33,533 nt of DNA from Arsukibacterium tuosuense. Its GTDB lineage: Bacteria; Pseudomonadota; Gammaproteobacteria; Steroidobacterales; GCA-2729495. A program made the translations under genes and the position numbers. Under the pieces are notes generated by a model. The model made no database searches. It worked only from the letters and a program-made list of their open reading frames with translations, and was not told the origin of the DNA. The DNA is taken from NCBI GenBank assembly GCA_945872065.1, contig CAMBYH010000020.1, forward strand, positions 1 through 33,533. Reading direction: 5' to 3'. Below, in pieces: positions 1-8,122 of the stretch (the first letter of the stretch is position 1; each line of letters opens with the position of its first letter).

Positions 1-36
1 CGATCAATATTGGATCGCGCCTAAAGGCGCTCCTAC
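1..36 (-). repeat. REP element, right half of a REPIN cut by the window edge
   Basis: A minus-oriented copy of the GTAG-type REP lies at 13-36, with stem GCGCC/GGCGC around a TAAA loop and TCCTAC at its outer end. Bases 1-5 (CGATC) match the inner end of a plus-oriented partner, with a 7-base spacer at 6-12. The arrangement therefore looks like an inverted pair, as at 29486 and 32350, whose left arm lies outside the window. It sits 35 bases beyond the end of the beta-propeller gene. Confidence 0.8.
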
Positions 37-70
37 ACCCTCTTATGCCCCGTGGCGGCTGACCTGGGCG

Positions 71-1201
71 TCACTCCACCACGACAATTCCCCAGGGCCT
101 GGTGCCCACAGTGATGGTCCTGAGCACAGTCATGCTCGCCGCGTCTATGACTGAAACATCGTTAGAAGGCCCGTTGGCCGTATAGATACGGCGACCATCG
201 GGACTGACCCCAAGGCCCCAGGGCCGTTGGCCAACCTGCACGCTGGCACGGGGCTTCTGTGTTGCTGCGTCGATCGCGTAGAGCAGGCGACCTCGACCGG
301 TGGTCACGTAGAGGGTGGTGCCATCGGGAGACAGGGCTGCGTCCATCGGACGCACCAGGTCTCCAGTCAGGTTAATCACGCCGAGCACCCGGTGCGCTCC
401 GACGTCAACAACACTGACCGATGCATCAAGCTCGCCGGTCACGTAGGCGCGGGATCCGTCAGACGAGAACTCAGCGTGGCGGGGTCGCTTGCCGACGCCG
501 AAAGTACTCGTTACCACATCGCGCGTGGTGTCGATCACGGCGACGTGATGGTCTTCTTCAGAGGTCATGTAGACAAACCGGCCATCCGGGCTGATGCCCA
601 CGCCCTCGGGCTCACCGCCCACCGGGAGGCTGGCCAGAACCGTGCCGCTCCCGGCGTCCATGATGACCGCCGTACCGGTGTCCTCGCTGGCGACGTAAAG
701 GCGTCTGCCATCCGGATGGACGACCAGTTGTTCAGGATCGGAGACTCCCCGAATCACCCTGACGAGCTGCAGTGTGCGCAGGTCGACCACGCCGATGCCG
801 TCCGCAGACTTGTCTGCCGGAGGCGGGGTGCCCTCGAAATCGGGGCCAGCGATCGGCGAACCGCTCAGGGCCACGTACAGGCGGGTACCATCCGGAGAAA
901 CCTGGATGCCGCGTGGCCGTTTGCCGAGGGCAACGGTGGCAATCACGGTGTCGCTCGCGCCGTCGATCACCGTCATGTCCCCCGACATCTCGTTGGTTAC
1001 GAAGACCCTGTAGGACCGCATGGTGCCTGGATTTGCTACTGGCGGACGAGGATCAGTTTCGATGGTGCTGTCCGGCGGGGATGCTTGCCTGGGACTGCAG
1101 CCGATCAGCGCCAGAAAACAAACGACAATCAGGCCCGCCGTGGCTACCAGACGCGCGGGAGTGCGGGCCGACCGTGTAGCGGCAGGAATCCTGACTTCCA
1201 T
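71..1201 (-). CDS. YVTN-family beta-propeller lipoprotein
   Basis: This is a 376-residue secreted protein made of repeated beta-propeller blades. The N-terminus is basic, followed by a hydrophobic stretch (about 18-34) ending in LALIGC, a lipobox that places the lipidated Cys at residue 35. Blades recur about every 42-50 residues with the signature 'SPDG..(L/V)Y(V/M)' and 'V(I/V)D....V...I.(V/L)G..P', which is the YVTN repeat pattern. YVTN propellers are usually extracytoplasmic binding or scaffold proteins, and no catalytic residue is evident. It lies on the same strand as the PQQ dehydrogenase, separated by the plus-strand FkbM remnant. A family of propellers is associated with PQQ-dependent catabolism, but membership cannot be settled by eye. 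No good ribosome binding site precedes the ATG at 1201. Confidence 0.85.
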   Translation of the reverse strand: MEVRIPAATRSARTPARLVATAGLIVVCFLALIGCSPRQASPPDSTIETDPRPPVANPGTMRSYRVFVTNEMSGDMTVIDGASDTVIATVALGKRPRGIQVSPDGTRLYVALSGSPIAGPDFEGTPPPADKSADGIGVVDLRTLQLVRVIRGVSDPEQLVVHPDGRRLYVASEDTGTAVIMDAGSGTVLASLPVGGEPEGVGISPDGRFVYMTSEEDHHVAVIDTTRDVVTSTFGVGKRPRHAEFSSDGSRAYVTGELDASVSVVDVGAHRVLGVINLTGDLVRPMDAALSPDGTTLYVTTGRGRLLYAIDAATQKPRASVQVGQRPWGLGVSPDGRRIYTANGPSNDVSVIDAASMTVLRTITVGTRPWGIVVVE

Positions 1202-1356
1202 CGTTAGAGTTCGCAGTCCTGAGTGGATTTGAAATTAGCATAGCAGCTCCCTGGCACGGACTTTCTTCTCGCTTTTGAGTTGTCCTGCTTGATTTGCCGG
1301 CGCCGGTCGGCCTCGCTCACAATCTGTCCCATCGAGTCATGACTAGAGAAGTGTCC

Positions 1357-2117
1357 ATGAAGCGCCTGCTGTTCAACACCGTACAGGGCATGACCCGACT
1401 GGCCGGCTACGATCTGGCCAAGCAGCCCAGCTACTCACTGGGCACTTCTTCATCAGTGGCGGCGATCGCGGCCCACCTCAAGGACCTTTTCCGGGAACTT
1501 GGAACACAGACGGTCATTGACGTCGGGGCCAACAAGGGTCAGTACTATGACTTCCTGCGCGACCGGGCTGACTTCCGGGGTCGCATCGTCTCCTTCGAGC
1601 CCATACCGGAGCACGCGCAGGAGCTGACCCGTCGCAGCTCGGCGGATCCTCTGTGGAGCGTGCACAACATGGCGCTGGGGCGTCGCGCGGCACTCTGCCG
1701 CTGAACATCAGCGACAAGACCGGCTGGAGTTCGCTCCTACGGAAGTCGGAGTCAGACACCAACGAGGTAGTCACCGCGATTTCGATCGAACGCGTCGTCG
1801 ACGTCCAGGTCCATACCCTCGACGAGGTGTTTGCGGGTCTCGAACCGGACCTTGATCCGTCGCGCTGCTACCTGAAGCTGGACTCCCAGGGGTTTGATCT
1901 GGAGATCATGCGCGGAGCACCGAAGTCACTGCCACAGCTACCAGCACTGCAGAGTGAACTGGAGCTGCTCAAGGTCTATGAGCAGGCACCGGATTATCTC
2001 GAGGTTCTGGCGTTTCTGCGCTCACAGGACTTCAGCATCACTGGCCTGTTCCCCATCTGGGCTGACAAGTTGTTGCGCATCGGCGAGGTCGACGCAGTGT
2101 TCCGTAAAGCGGGCTAG
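1357..2117 (+). pseudogene. FkbM-family methyltransferase, frameshifted
   Basis: Two plus-strand frames together make one FkbM-type SAM-dependent methyltransferase, a family that O-methylates sugars and other small metabolites. The first frame (1357-1704) carries the SAM motif VIDVGANKGQYYDFL and SFEPIPEHAQEL, then runs into a stop after MALGRRAALCR. The second frame carries RGTLPLNISDKTGWSS, the family motif KLDSQGFDLEIMRGA and the C-terminal end. The join falls at about 1680-1690, and one missing base there would explain it, because MALG followed by RGTLPLNIS is the expected continuation. ATG 1357 has AGAGA seven bases upstream; ATG 1339 is an alternative. It is the only plus-strand gene in the sugar block. 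It may be a true pseudogene or a sequencing error. Confidence 0.8.
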
Positions 2118-2142
2118 TCGCCCGAGGTATCACTCTAAAACG

Positions 2143-4281
2143 TCACCGGGCAGCTTCCGCGCCCTGAAGAGGTTGAGGCAGCGAGAACGCGAATAGTGTG
2201 CTGCCTGCCAGCGCGGCGAAGTACTGCACGCCATCCGCCGCATAGACGATCGCGCCCGCGTTGGTCTGGCCACCCGGATTGAAGCGCCACAGGATGCTAC
2301 CGGTGTCGGAATCAAGGACGAAGAACTGCCTCTCGTAGCCCGCGAAAACCAGCCCCGCATCCGTCGAAACGAGGCCTGCGATACGCGCGTATGCATGGAA
2401 GTCGCCCTGATCGAGGCGCGTGGTCCACTTTACGGTACCCGTGCCAGGGTCTATGGCCTTTACCGCCATGATTGATGGCTGATTCTCAGCGAGACGCGTG
2501 GTTCCACCCATCGTCATGGTCGCGGGTTCATAGTCCATATTCACCGTGAAGTACTGGGTTGCTGCATCCACCGTCGGGACGAAGTGGAGCTTGCGAGCAG
2601 CGTCATAGGAAGGAGGCCACCAGTTAGTGCCACCGTGCATCCACGGCCAGACCAGCGTGCCCTGCTTGGACGGCAGGGAGGCGGGGTCCCGGATCGGCCT
2701 GCCATTGTTGTCAAAGCCTTTGGACCAGGTCTGCTTGACGAAGGGCTTGGCAAACAGGAACTTGCCGTTGCGGCGATCGATCACGTAGTAGAAGGCATTC
2801 CGGTTCGCCATGATCACGACGGGAACGGTCTCGCCCTGCCAGCTTACGTCCGTCAGGACAGGTTGCTGAGTCGCGTCCCAGTCGTGAGTGTCCTCTGGGG
2901 TGAACTGGTAGTGCCACTTCAGCTTGCCAGTAGTGCGCTCCAGGGCAACGATGGAGTTTGAGTAGAGGTTGTCGCCTCTGCGAACAGTCGCGTCAAGCGG
3001 CGGCCACGGGTTGCCGGTGGTCCAGAGCACCAGGTCGAGCGCCCTGTCATACGCGCCCGTCGTCCAGGTGGGTCCGCCCCCGGTCTTCCAGGAGTCGCCC
3101 GCCCAGGTGTCGTTGCCAGGCTTGCCGGGACCGGGCACAACATCGAACTGCCAGAGCAGCTTGCCATCCTTGGGAGAGAGCGCGGCGAGCAAGCCCCGCA
3201 TGCCAAACTCACCCCCGGCGACGCCGACGATGACGTGCCCCTCAACAACCAGCGGTGCGCCGGTCATGCTGTAGCCGTCCGCTGGATCAGCGACCTGCGA
3301 TTCCCAGCGCTTGGTGCCGGTGGCGGCGTCAAGAGCAACCACGCTGGAATCAAGAGTAGCGACGAAAATGGAGTCATCGAGTATGGCAACACCGCGATTG
3401 AACGCCCCACAACACAGCGGTAGCTTGGACGGATCAACCGGCCGGCGGTACTCCCAGAGAACCTTGCCGGAAGATGCATCAAGAGCGGTTACCCCGTCAG
3501 GTGCCTCAGACACGAACATCACGCCATTCGACACAATCGGGGTCGCAGACAGAGGCTTCGTCGCCTGGCGGAGCTGACTGACCCAGGCTACACGCATGGA
3601 CCCTACATTCGCCTTGGTGATCTGGCCGAGAGCGCTATGCCTGTGGGCCTCCAGACTGCCGGAGTACTGCAGCCAGTCCTCCGGATAGCGCTCCGGGTTG
3701 AGCAATCGCTCGAGGGGCGCAGACACCTTGATTCCGGCTACTGGCTCAGCCACTGCTGCGGCCCAGGCCCGGGACTCGCGCTTCAGGAACGCATGGACAT
3801 CCCAGATCTGGATGTCCTCAAGAGGCTGCGCCGCCATTGCGGTGCCAGGCCGCCCCCACTTGACGGTCGACAGGAACTGCCAGTCAGTTGACGTTGCGAC
3901 GAACTCAACCAGGCTGAGACCAATCGCACCTCCACCTGCACCGTCTGCGCCGTGGCACTGGGAGCAATAGGCCTGGTAAAGGGTGGCACCGCGCTGGGCG
4001 TCCTCCGGTTCCGTTTGGAACCGGTTTGTGATCATCGCGTCAGGGCTTGCCTCGAACCCGAGGTCACCCAGCCAGACCGGGCTGTTGGGTGCGAGCCAGC
4101 GCAGCAACTGACCGGCAGGAATTGTGGGCAGGTCACCCGTAGCTTTGGCAAGGACCACAGCCATTCGCCAGCGGACGTCTGGAAATACTGCCAGTCCGGA
4201 ACTGAGAACGATGAGGCCAGCCAGAGCACTGGCGATCCGTCGCCCGGTCTTTGAAACTGCCAATTGGGTCTCCACCATCAT
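2143..4281 (-). CDS. Membrane-anchored PQQ-dependent dehydrogenase with N-terminal cytochrome c domain
   Basis: This 712-residue quinoprotein probably oxidises an alcohol or sugar in the periplasm. Residues 14-34 form one hydrophobic anchor. A c-type cytochrome domain follows, with haem motif CSQCH at 106-110 and a candidate Met ligand in GTAMAAQPL. From about 200 a PQQ beta-propeller begins with DWLQYSGSLEAHRHS and holds repeated 'ALDA.(S/T)G...W' blades. The adjacent-cysteine pair of PQQ alcohol dehydrogenases is present (Cys290-Cys291), as is the likely catalytic Asp469 in THDWDAT. The residue two places later is Thr471, not the Asp of lanthanide-dependent XoxF enzymes, so calcium is the expected metal. 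In the common quinohaemoprotein dehydrogenases the cytochrome is C-terminal, so this domain order is unusual. No PQQ synthesis gene is in the window. The substrate is unknown. Confidence 0.85.
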   Translation of the reverse strand: MMVETQLAVSKTGRRIASALAGLIVLSSGLAVFPDVRWRMAVVLAKATGDLPTIPAGQLLRWLAPNSPVWLGDLGFEASPDAMITNRFQTEPEDAQRGATLYQAYCSQCHGADGAGGGAIGLSLVEFVATSTDWQFLSTVKWGRPGTAMAAQPLEDIQIWDVHAFLKRESRAWAAAVAEPVAGIKVSAPLERLLNPERYPEDWLQYSGSLEAHRHSALGQITKANVGSMRVAWVSQLRQATKPLSATPIVSNGVMFVSEAPDGVTALDASSGKVLWEYRRPVDPSKLPLCCGAFNRGVAILDDSIFVATLDSSVVALDAATGTKRWESQVADPADGYSMTGAPLVVEGHVIVGVAGGEFGMRGLLAALSPKDGKLLWQFDVVPGPGKPGNDTWAGDSWKTGGGPTWTTGAYDRALDLVLWTTGNPWPPLDATVRRGDNLYSNSIVALERTTGKLKWHYQFTPEDTHDWDATQQPVLTDVSWQGETVPVVIMANRNAFYYVIDRRNGKFLFAKPFVKQTWSKGFDNNGRPIRDPASLPSKQGTLVWPWMHGGTNWWPPSYDAARKLHFVPTVDAATQYFTVNMDYEPATMTMGGTTRLAENQPSIMAVKAIDPGTGTVKWTTRLDQGDFHAYARIAGLVSTDAGLVFAGYERQFFVLDSDTGSILWRFNPGGQTNAGAIVYAADGVQYFAALAGSTLFAFSLPQPLQGAEAAR

Positions 4282-4406
4282 CCCGGACCGGACGGGCCAG
4301 CCACGAACACAGTTGACAGAATACCGTAGTTCTACGGGTGCCAGTGCGATGCTGATCCCGGCTTCCAGTGACGATGCCGGATGGCCCTCTACAGGGCCCC
4401 TACGCG

Positions 4407-5309
4407 CTAGCGCTTTGCTGCCGGACGGCTCCAGCCATCGAACACTTCAGATGCTAATGCAGCGCGATCCCAGAACATCCCGCGACCGATGCGGCCTAGC
4501 AGGCGCAGCTTGGCCGCCGCCCCCAGCGGGCTCCGGAATACCGCACGGCTGAACGCCCAGTGGTAGCGCCAGGTATTGAACGGCAGCTTGCGCACGTTGG
4601 CCGCATGAAAACGCCGTGCCTGCTGCTCCTCATCGGTACGCTTCCAGCTGGAGGAGTCGGCATGAAAGCGGCGGAAGAACTGATGCTTGTTCACCTGGTA
4701 GTACTTGCCGTACAGGCTGAGCTCCGCAGAAAAACCCGTATCGGCAGACACGTGTTTGCCAAATAGCGTAGTACGGCGGATGCAATCGGTACGCAGCAGG
4801 CCCAGGTGATGATTTACGAGCTGAATGTGATTGATCACACCAAGAAAGCGCTCTACTGGATCATCCTGCATCAGGTGCAGCTGATCCTCGAAGCGGCCCT
4901 CCTCCCGCCCGTCCGCATCGACGATTATCACCTTGGGATAACACACGGCAATGCTGGAATCGGCCTCCATGATCCGCACCGCATCGGCAAGCATGTCATC
5001 GGCCCAGAAGTCATCAGCCGTGGACCACTTCAGATACTTCGTGTTGCACAGCTCGAAAACCCGATTGAAGTTTCCGGTCATGCCAATGTTCACGGGGTTG
5101 CGGTGATAGCGCACCCGCGGATCCTGCTGCACGTAGCGCTGACAGATGGCTGCCGTACCATCGGTGGAGGCATTGTCACAGATCACCATGACGAAGTTCG
5201 TATAGGTCTGGGCCAGCAGCGATTCGATAGACTGGGCCACATGCCGCTCGGAGTTGTAGACAGGAATGCCAATGGTGACCAGAGGCGGGGCAACTGACGA
5301 AGCGGACAT
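4407..5309 (-). CDS. Glycosyltransferase family 2 protein
   Basis: This 300-residue GT-A-fold enzyme transfers a sugar from a nucleotide donor to a polysaccharide or lipid-linked acceptor. It opens with PPLVTIGIPVYNSERHVAQS and then DNASTDGT (45-52), the classic GT2 nucleotide-binding motifs. The metal-binding acidic cluster STADDFWADD is at 96-105. No transmembrane segment is evident, so it is probably cytosolic or peripheral. It starts 15 bases after the stop of the duplicated-domain membrane protein, with an AGAG sequence before the ATG, which suggests co-transcription. It is the only glycosyltransferase in the window. Donor and acceptor cannot be predicted. Confidence 0.9.
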   Translation of the reverse strand: MSASSVAPPLVTIGIPVYNSERHVAQSIESLLAQTYTNFVMVICDNASTDGTAAICQRYVQQDPRVRYHRNPVNIGMTGNFNRVFELCNTKYLKWSTADDFWADDMLADAVRIMEADSSIAVCYPKVIIVDADGREEGRFEDQLHLMQDDPVERFLGVINHIQLVNHHLGLLRTDCIRRTTLFGKHVSADTGFSAELSLYGKYYQVNKHQFFRRFHADSSSWKRTDEEQQARRFHAANVRKLPFNTWRYHWAFSRAVFRSPLGAAAKLRLLGRIGRGMFWDRAALASEVFDGWSRPAAKR

Positions 5310-5324
5310 GATGATCTCTACGAG

Positions 5325-6578
5325 TTAGGGAGCGGGACCAACCTGGGCATCTGGAACCGGCTGCAACCACGCTTCGCGCCAGAAGGTAGGATCCTGCTGG
5401 GCGCAGAATCTTAACCCTTCTCCTGAGTAGCTGACGCCCTGCAGCACGAGACAAGGCGTCTTCATGGTGAGCATCCGGCCACTGGCATCATCAATGATGC
5501 GCTCCACCCGCTTGAGCACCTGATAGCGCTGGCCACAGTGCTTGACCATATCCGGGTCAAACCACAGGCCACGGTTCTTGCCCTTGCTGTCGAGCGTGGG
5601 GCTGATTGCATCAGCCGACAGCACGCTGACTTCGTCAGCCGCGACCAGCCCGAGACTTATGGTCGGCGTACTGGTGAGTGAACTGGCCGGGATGAAAGGG
5701 AAGGCTGTGCCACCGCGCCACGCCTGCACCCCATTGAATAACCGGGTGAGCATAGCGACCACGAAGGCGCTCAGCGTGAGATTGCCGGCGAGAAGTGGCC
5801 GCAGATCCTGACCGATATCCCATGGACTGAGCCGGGACGATGCCCCCACCAGCTGCGTTAACTGGCAGGTGTAGCAGCTGCCGCCATCCGCAGCTGTACT
5901 TTTCTGGGGTGGGAACTGGGGGGATGCGGGAGCGGCTGCCACCACGCCTGTCGTAACCAGCCTCAGCCAGGCCCGTTTCCACAGCAGATAGCAGCCCGTC
6001 TGACAGCCATCATGGGCTGCTCCGTCACAGCGCAGGTGACGCAGCAAAACAGTGCAACGGAGACGGCGGAGATCCTTCTTGCCTCCGTAGTCGTAGATCT
6101 TGTCAACCAGACGGAAAACCTGTGCCCGTTGCCCGCAATACTTGAGCATCTCAGGCTGAAACGACAGCCCGTCAAGACGTCCCTGATCATCCAGCGTCCT
6201 GGCAACTTCGTCCCAGGCAGCAATCTCGACGTATTCACCCACCAGCAGCTGGCGCGTGGGCAACAGTGCACGCAGCCAGCGCCGCAGCTGCAGCCCCCCG
6301 TCAATACCAGCCGACAAAGCGGCTTCGGTACGGGTTTCAACCAGCGCAAGAAAAAGATCATGCTGGCCACGGGCGGCCCGGGCATCGCGATAGAGCACCA
6401 CCCAGCCACCGGCTGCTGTTGCCAGCAGGGGCAGCGCCAACAGCCAGCCCACTGCAATGACCGGGGTTGACGCCAGTCCCGCCCAAAGTGCAGAGCCGTA
6501 GGCTACGACGAGCACGAGGATGGCACCGGACGCTGCCAGCAGGGTGGTCTTCCAGTAGCTTTGTCGGTGCATACTCAT
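5325..6578 (-). CDS. Membrane protein with a duplicated Cys-rich 'CGQR...W..AWL' domain
   Basis: Function unknown. Residue numbers here count from the upstream GTG at 6593 (422 residues); the ATG at 6578 gives 417. Two transmembrane segments (about 16-37 and 44-66) precede two copies of one domain, at about 118-213 and 319-413. The copies share TLD..G....GL.F.P.M.K.CGQR.QV...V..I.D and end in W..AWL..V. Cysteines line up about 200 residues apart (153/353, 180/381, 197/397), but Cys189 of copy one is Tyr389 in copy two. A CYTC motif lies between them (240-243), followed by a PWD...LLAGNLTL segment. I recall single-copy proteins with this CGQR/WRE.WL pattern from exopolysaccharide loci, uncharacterised; that is memory, not a search. 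Neighbours suggest a role in polysaccharide assembly. The conserved cysteines could bind metal. Confidence 0.7.
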   Translation of the reverse strand: MSMHRQSYWKTTLLAASGAILVLVVAYGSALWAGLASTPVIAVGWLLALPLLATAAGGWVVLYRDARAARGQHDLFLALVETRTEAALSAGIDGGLQLRRWLRALLPTRQLLVGEYVEIAAWDEVARTLDDQGRLDGLSFQPEMLKYCGQRAQVFRLVDKIYDYGGKKDLRRLRCTVLLRHLRCDGAAHDGCQTGCYLLWKRAWLRLVTTGVVAAAPASPQFPPQKSTAADGGSCYTCQLTQLVGASSRLSPWDIGQDLRPLLAGNLTLSAFVVAMLTRLFNGVQAWRGGTAFPFIPASSLTSTPTISLGLVAADEVSVLSADAISPTLDSKGKNRGLWFDPDMVKHCGQRYQVLKRVERIIDDASGRMLTMKTPCLVLQGVSYSGEGLRFCAQQDPTFWREAWLQPVPDAQVGPAP

Positions 6579-6660
6579 AGTGCGCTGCACCACCCACCTT
6601 CGGCCAAACCAGGTCCTGTATCGAAGGTGACCCGAGGCCGCAAGCCAGGCAGGCGCACTC

Positions 6661-7968
6661 TCATCTGCTCAGCCGCGACACGGCCTTTTCTGCCGCTCGC
6701 TCACCGCTCTTGATGCTGTCGTCGGTCCAGTAGTAACCCCATTCACCATAGCGCCCGCAGGTATCGATACCGATGTCATCCAGATAGCCGCGCACAATGC
6801 TCAATGCGTCTGCGCGATCGTGGTCGAAAATGATATTGGCATACGGAATGTAGACTGCGTGCTTGAGCAGGATCTTGTCGTGCTCTTCAATGACTCCGCA
6901 GCGAATGAGATCGCGCAGGACAGGTTCGATGTAGTCCTCAGGCTTGCCCGCGAAGGGCCGGTACTTGGGGGAGAAATACACTTCGACCTGAATACTGCCG
7001 CAGCCTGCCGGGGCGTTACTCCTGGCCATCATGTGCGGATAGCTGGTGCGTGGAAACACGATATCCAGGTCATAAAAGTAGTCAATATGTGTGTTGGCAA
7101 AGTCATCCCGCGCCACGCCGATGTTCACCAGCACACAGGCTGAACAGGCGAGCCGCGCTGCGGCCGCCGTTACATCAGCAGGAACACCGGCTATCAGTTT
7201 CACTACTTCGGGCAGAGGTACCGACGATATCAGAGCATCGTAGCTGGCAGTGCTGCCACTACGGAACGTCAGCGTGCGCGCCCTGGCATCAATGCGCTCC
7301 ACGTGGTGATTCAGCTCGAGATGCGAGGCGCGAGCCCACTTGTCCAGATACCGCCCAAAGCCGCCCGACCTCGGGTAGCGAAAATTCTGGATGTAGTGAA
7401 CATTGGGCGTCTCGGCGGACAACGCGCCGTACAACATCTCTTCCAGCTTGGGGCGATACATTCGCGGCCCCATCCAGTCGGTAGTGAGGTTGCGCGCCGG
7501 CGTGGTGTGGTACTTGTAGGTGTACTGGCCGGGGAACTGTTCGGCGAAGGTCCTGCCATAGGCAACCAGCAACCAGTCTTCGTAGTTCCTGATGTCGACC
7601 TGGCGGGTCCCCTGCTCGACGAAGTCAGCGATGACCTTAACAATCACGTCAGTTGGAAGACCGTAAAGATTCGTCTGGGCAGGATGGCCCAGCCAGGCCC
7701 CTTTCCAGTAATTGTTGAACTTGTAGTCATGCGTATCGAAGTCGCCATCTACCGCGTCGGCGAGCATGCTCTGAATACGCTCATCACTGGTAAACGAAAC
7801 ATGAGGGCCGATGTCGAAAGTGAAGCCCTCCTGGTACTTCAGCGAGACCGTATGACCCGCATAGAATGAGTTCTTGTCATACAAGGTCACGTCCAGCTTC
7901 TCTTTTGCCAGACTGTTCGCCGCACCGAAAGCCGAGACACCCGTACCGATAATCGCGACTTTGGTCAT
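6661..7968 (-). CDS. FAD-dependent oxidoreductase, UDP-galactopyranose mutase/protoporphyrinogen-oxidase-like
   Basis: This 435-residue flavoprotein starts with a Rossmann motif VAIIGTGVSAFGAANSL (4-20) followed by an acidic strand end (YDKNSF) that would bind the FAD ribose. The family motif GFTFDIGPHVSFT lies near 50-62. The C-terminus, GRYGEWGYYWTDDSIKSGE, is the second FAD contact of the NAD(P)-binding_8/amine-oxidase class. In polysaccharide loci such proteins include UDP-galactopyranose mutase, which makes the furanose donor UDP-Galf, but overall resemblance is too loose to assign that reaction. ATG 7968 is supported by GAGAA about six bases upstream. It lies 82 bases upstream of the duplicated-domain protein in transcription order. 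It may act on a lipid- or nucleotide-linked sugar of this pathway. Confidence 0.75.
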   Translation of the reverse strand: MTKVAIIGTGVSAFGAANSLAKEKLDVTLYDKNSFYAGHTVSLKYQEGFTFDIGPHVSFTSDERIQSMLADAVDGDFDTHDYKFNNYWKGAWLGHPAQTNLYGLPTDVIVKVIADFVEQGTRQVDIRNYEDWLLVAYGRTFAEQFPGQYTYKYHTTPARNLTTDWMGPRMYRPKLEEMLYGALSAETPNVHYIQNFRYPRSGGFGRYLDKWARASHLELNHHVERIDARARTLTFRSGSTASYDALISSVPLPEVVKLIAGVPADVTAAAARLACSACVLVNIGVARDDFANTHIDYFYDLDIVFPRTSYPHMMARSNAPAGCGSIQVEVYFSPKYRPFAGKPEDYIEPVLRDLIRCGVIEEHDKILLKHAVYIPYANIIFDHDRADALSIVRGYLDDIGIDTCGRYGEWGYYWTDDSIKSGERAAEKAVSRLSR

Positions 7969-8122
7969 TGAAGTTCTCTATAGCCGGCTGAGTGCGGACG
8001 AAAGCCGCGTTGTGATGAACCAGGTGCACGGCTGACCGGAGCGTACGGCACATTCACGCTGAAAAACACCCGACGTTAAACGGCACAACCCGGGGAAGAT
8101 TCAGGCCGTTGGCAGCAGCCGG

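Noticed and set aside
227-1207. Long plus-strand open frame of 326 codons opposite the propeller gene
   Set aside because: It is composed of antisense low-complexity residues (His/Arg/Gly-rich) with no motif, while the minus strand gives a clean lipoprotein with repeated blades.
2143-4281. Lanthanide-dependent XoxF-type methanol dehydrogenase
   Set aside because: The residue two positions after the catalytic Asp469 is Thr, not Asp, and a fused cytochrome domain is present.
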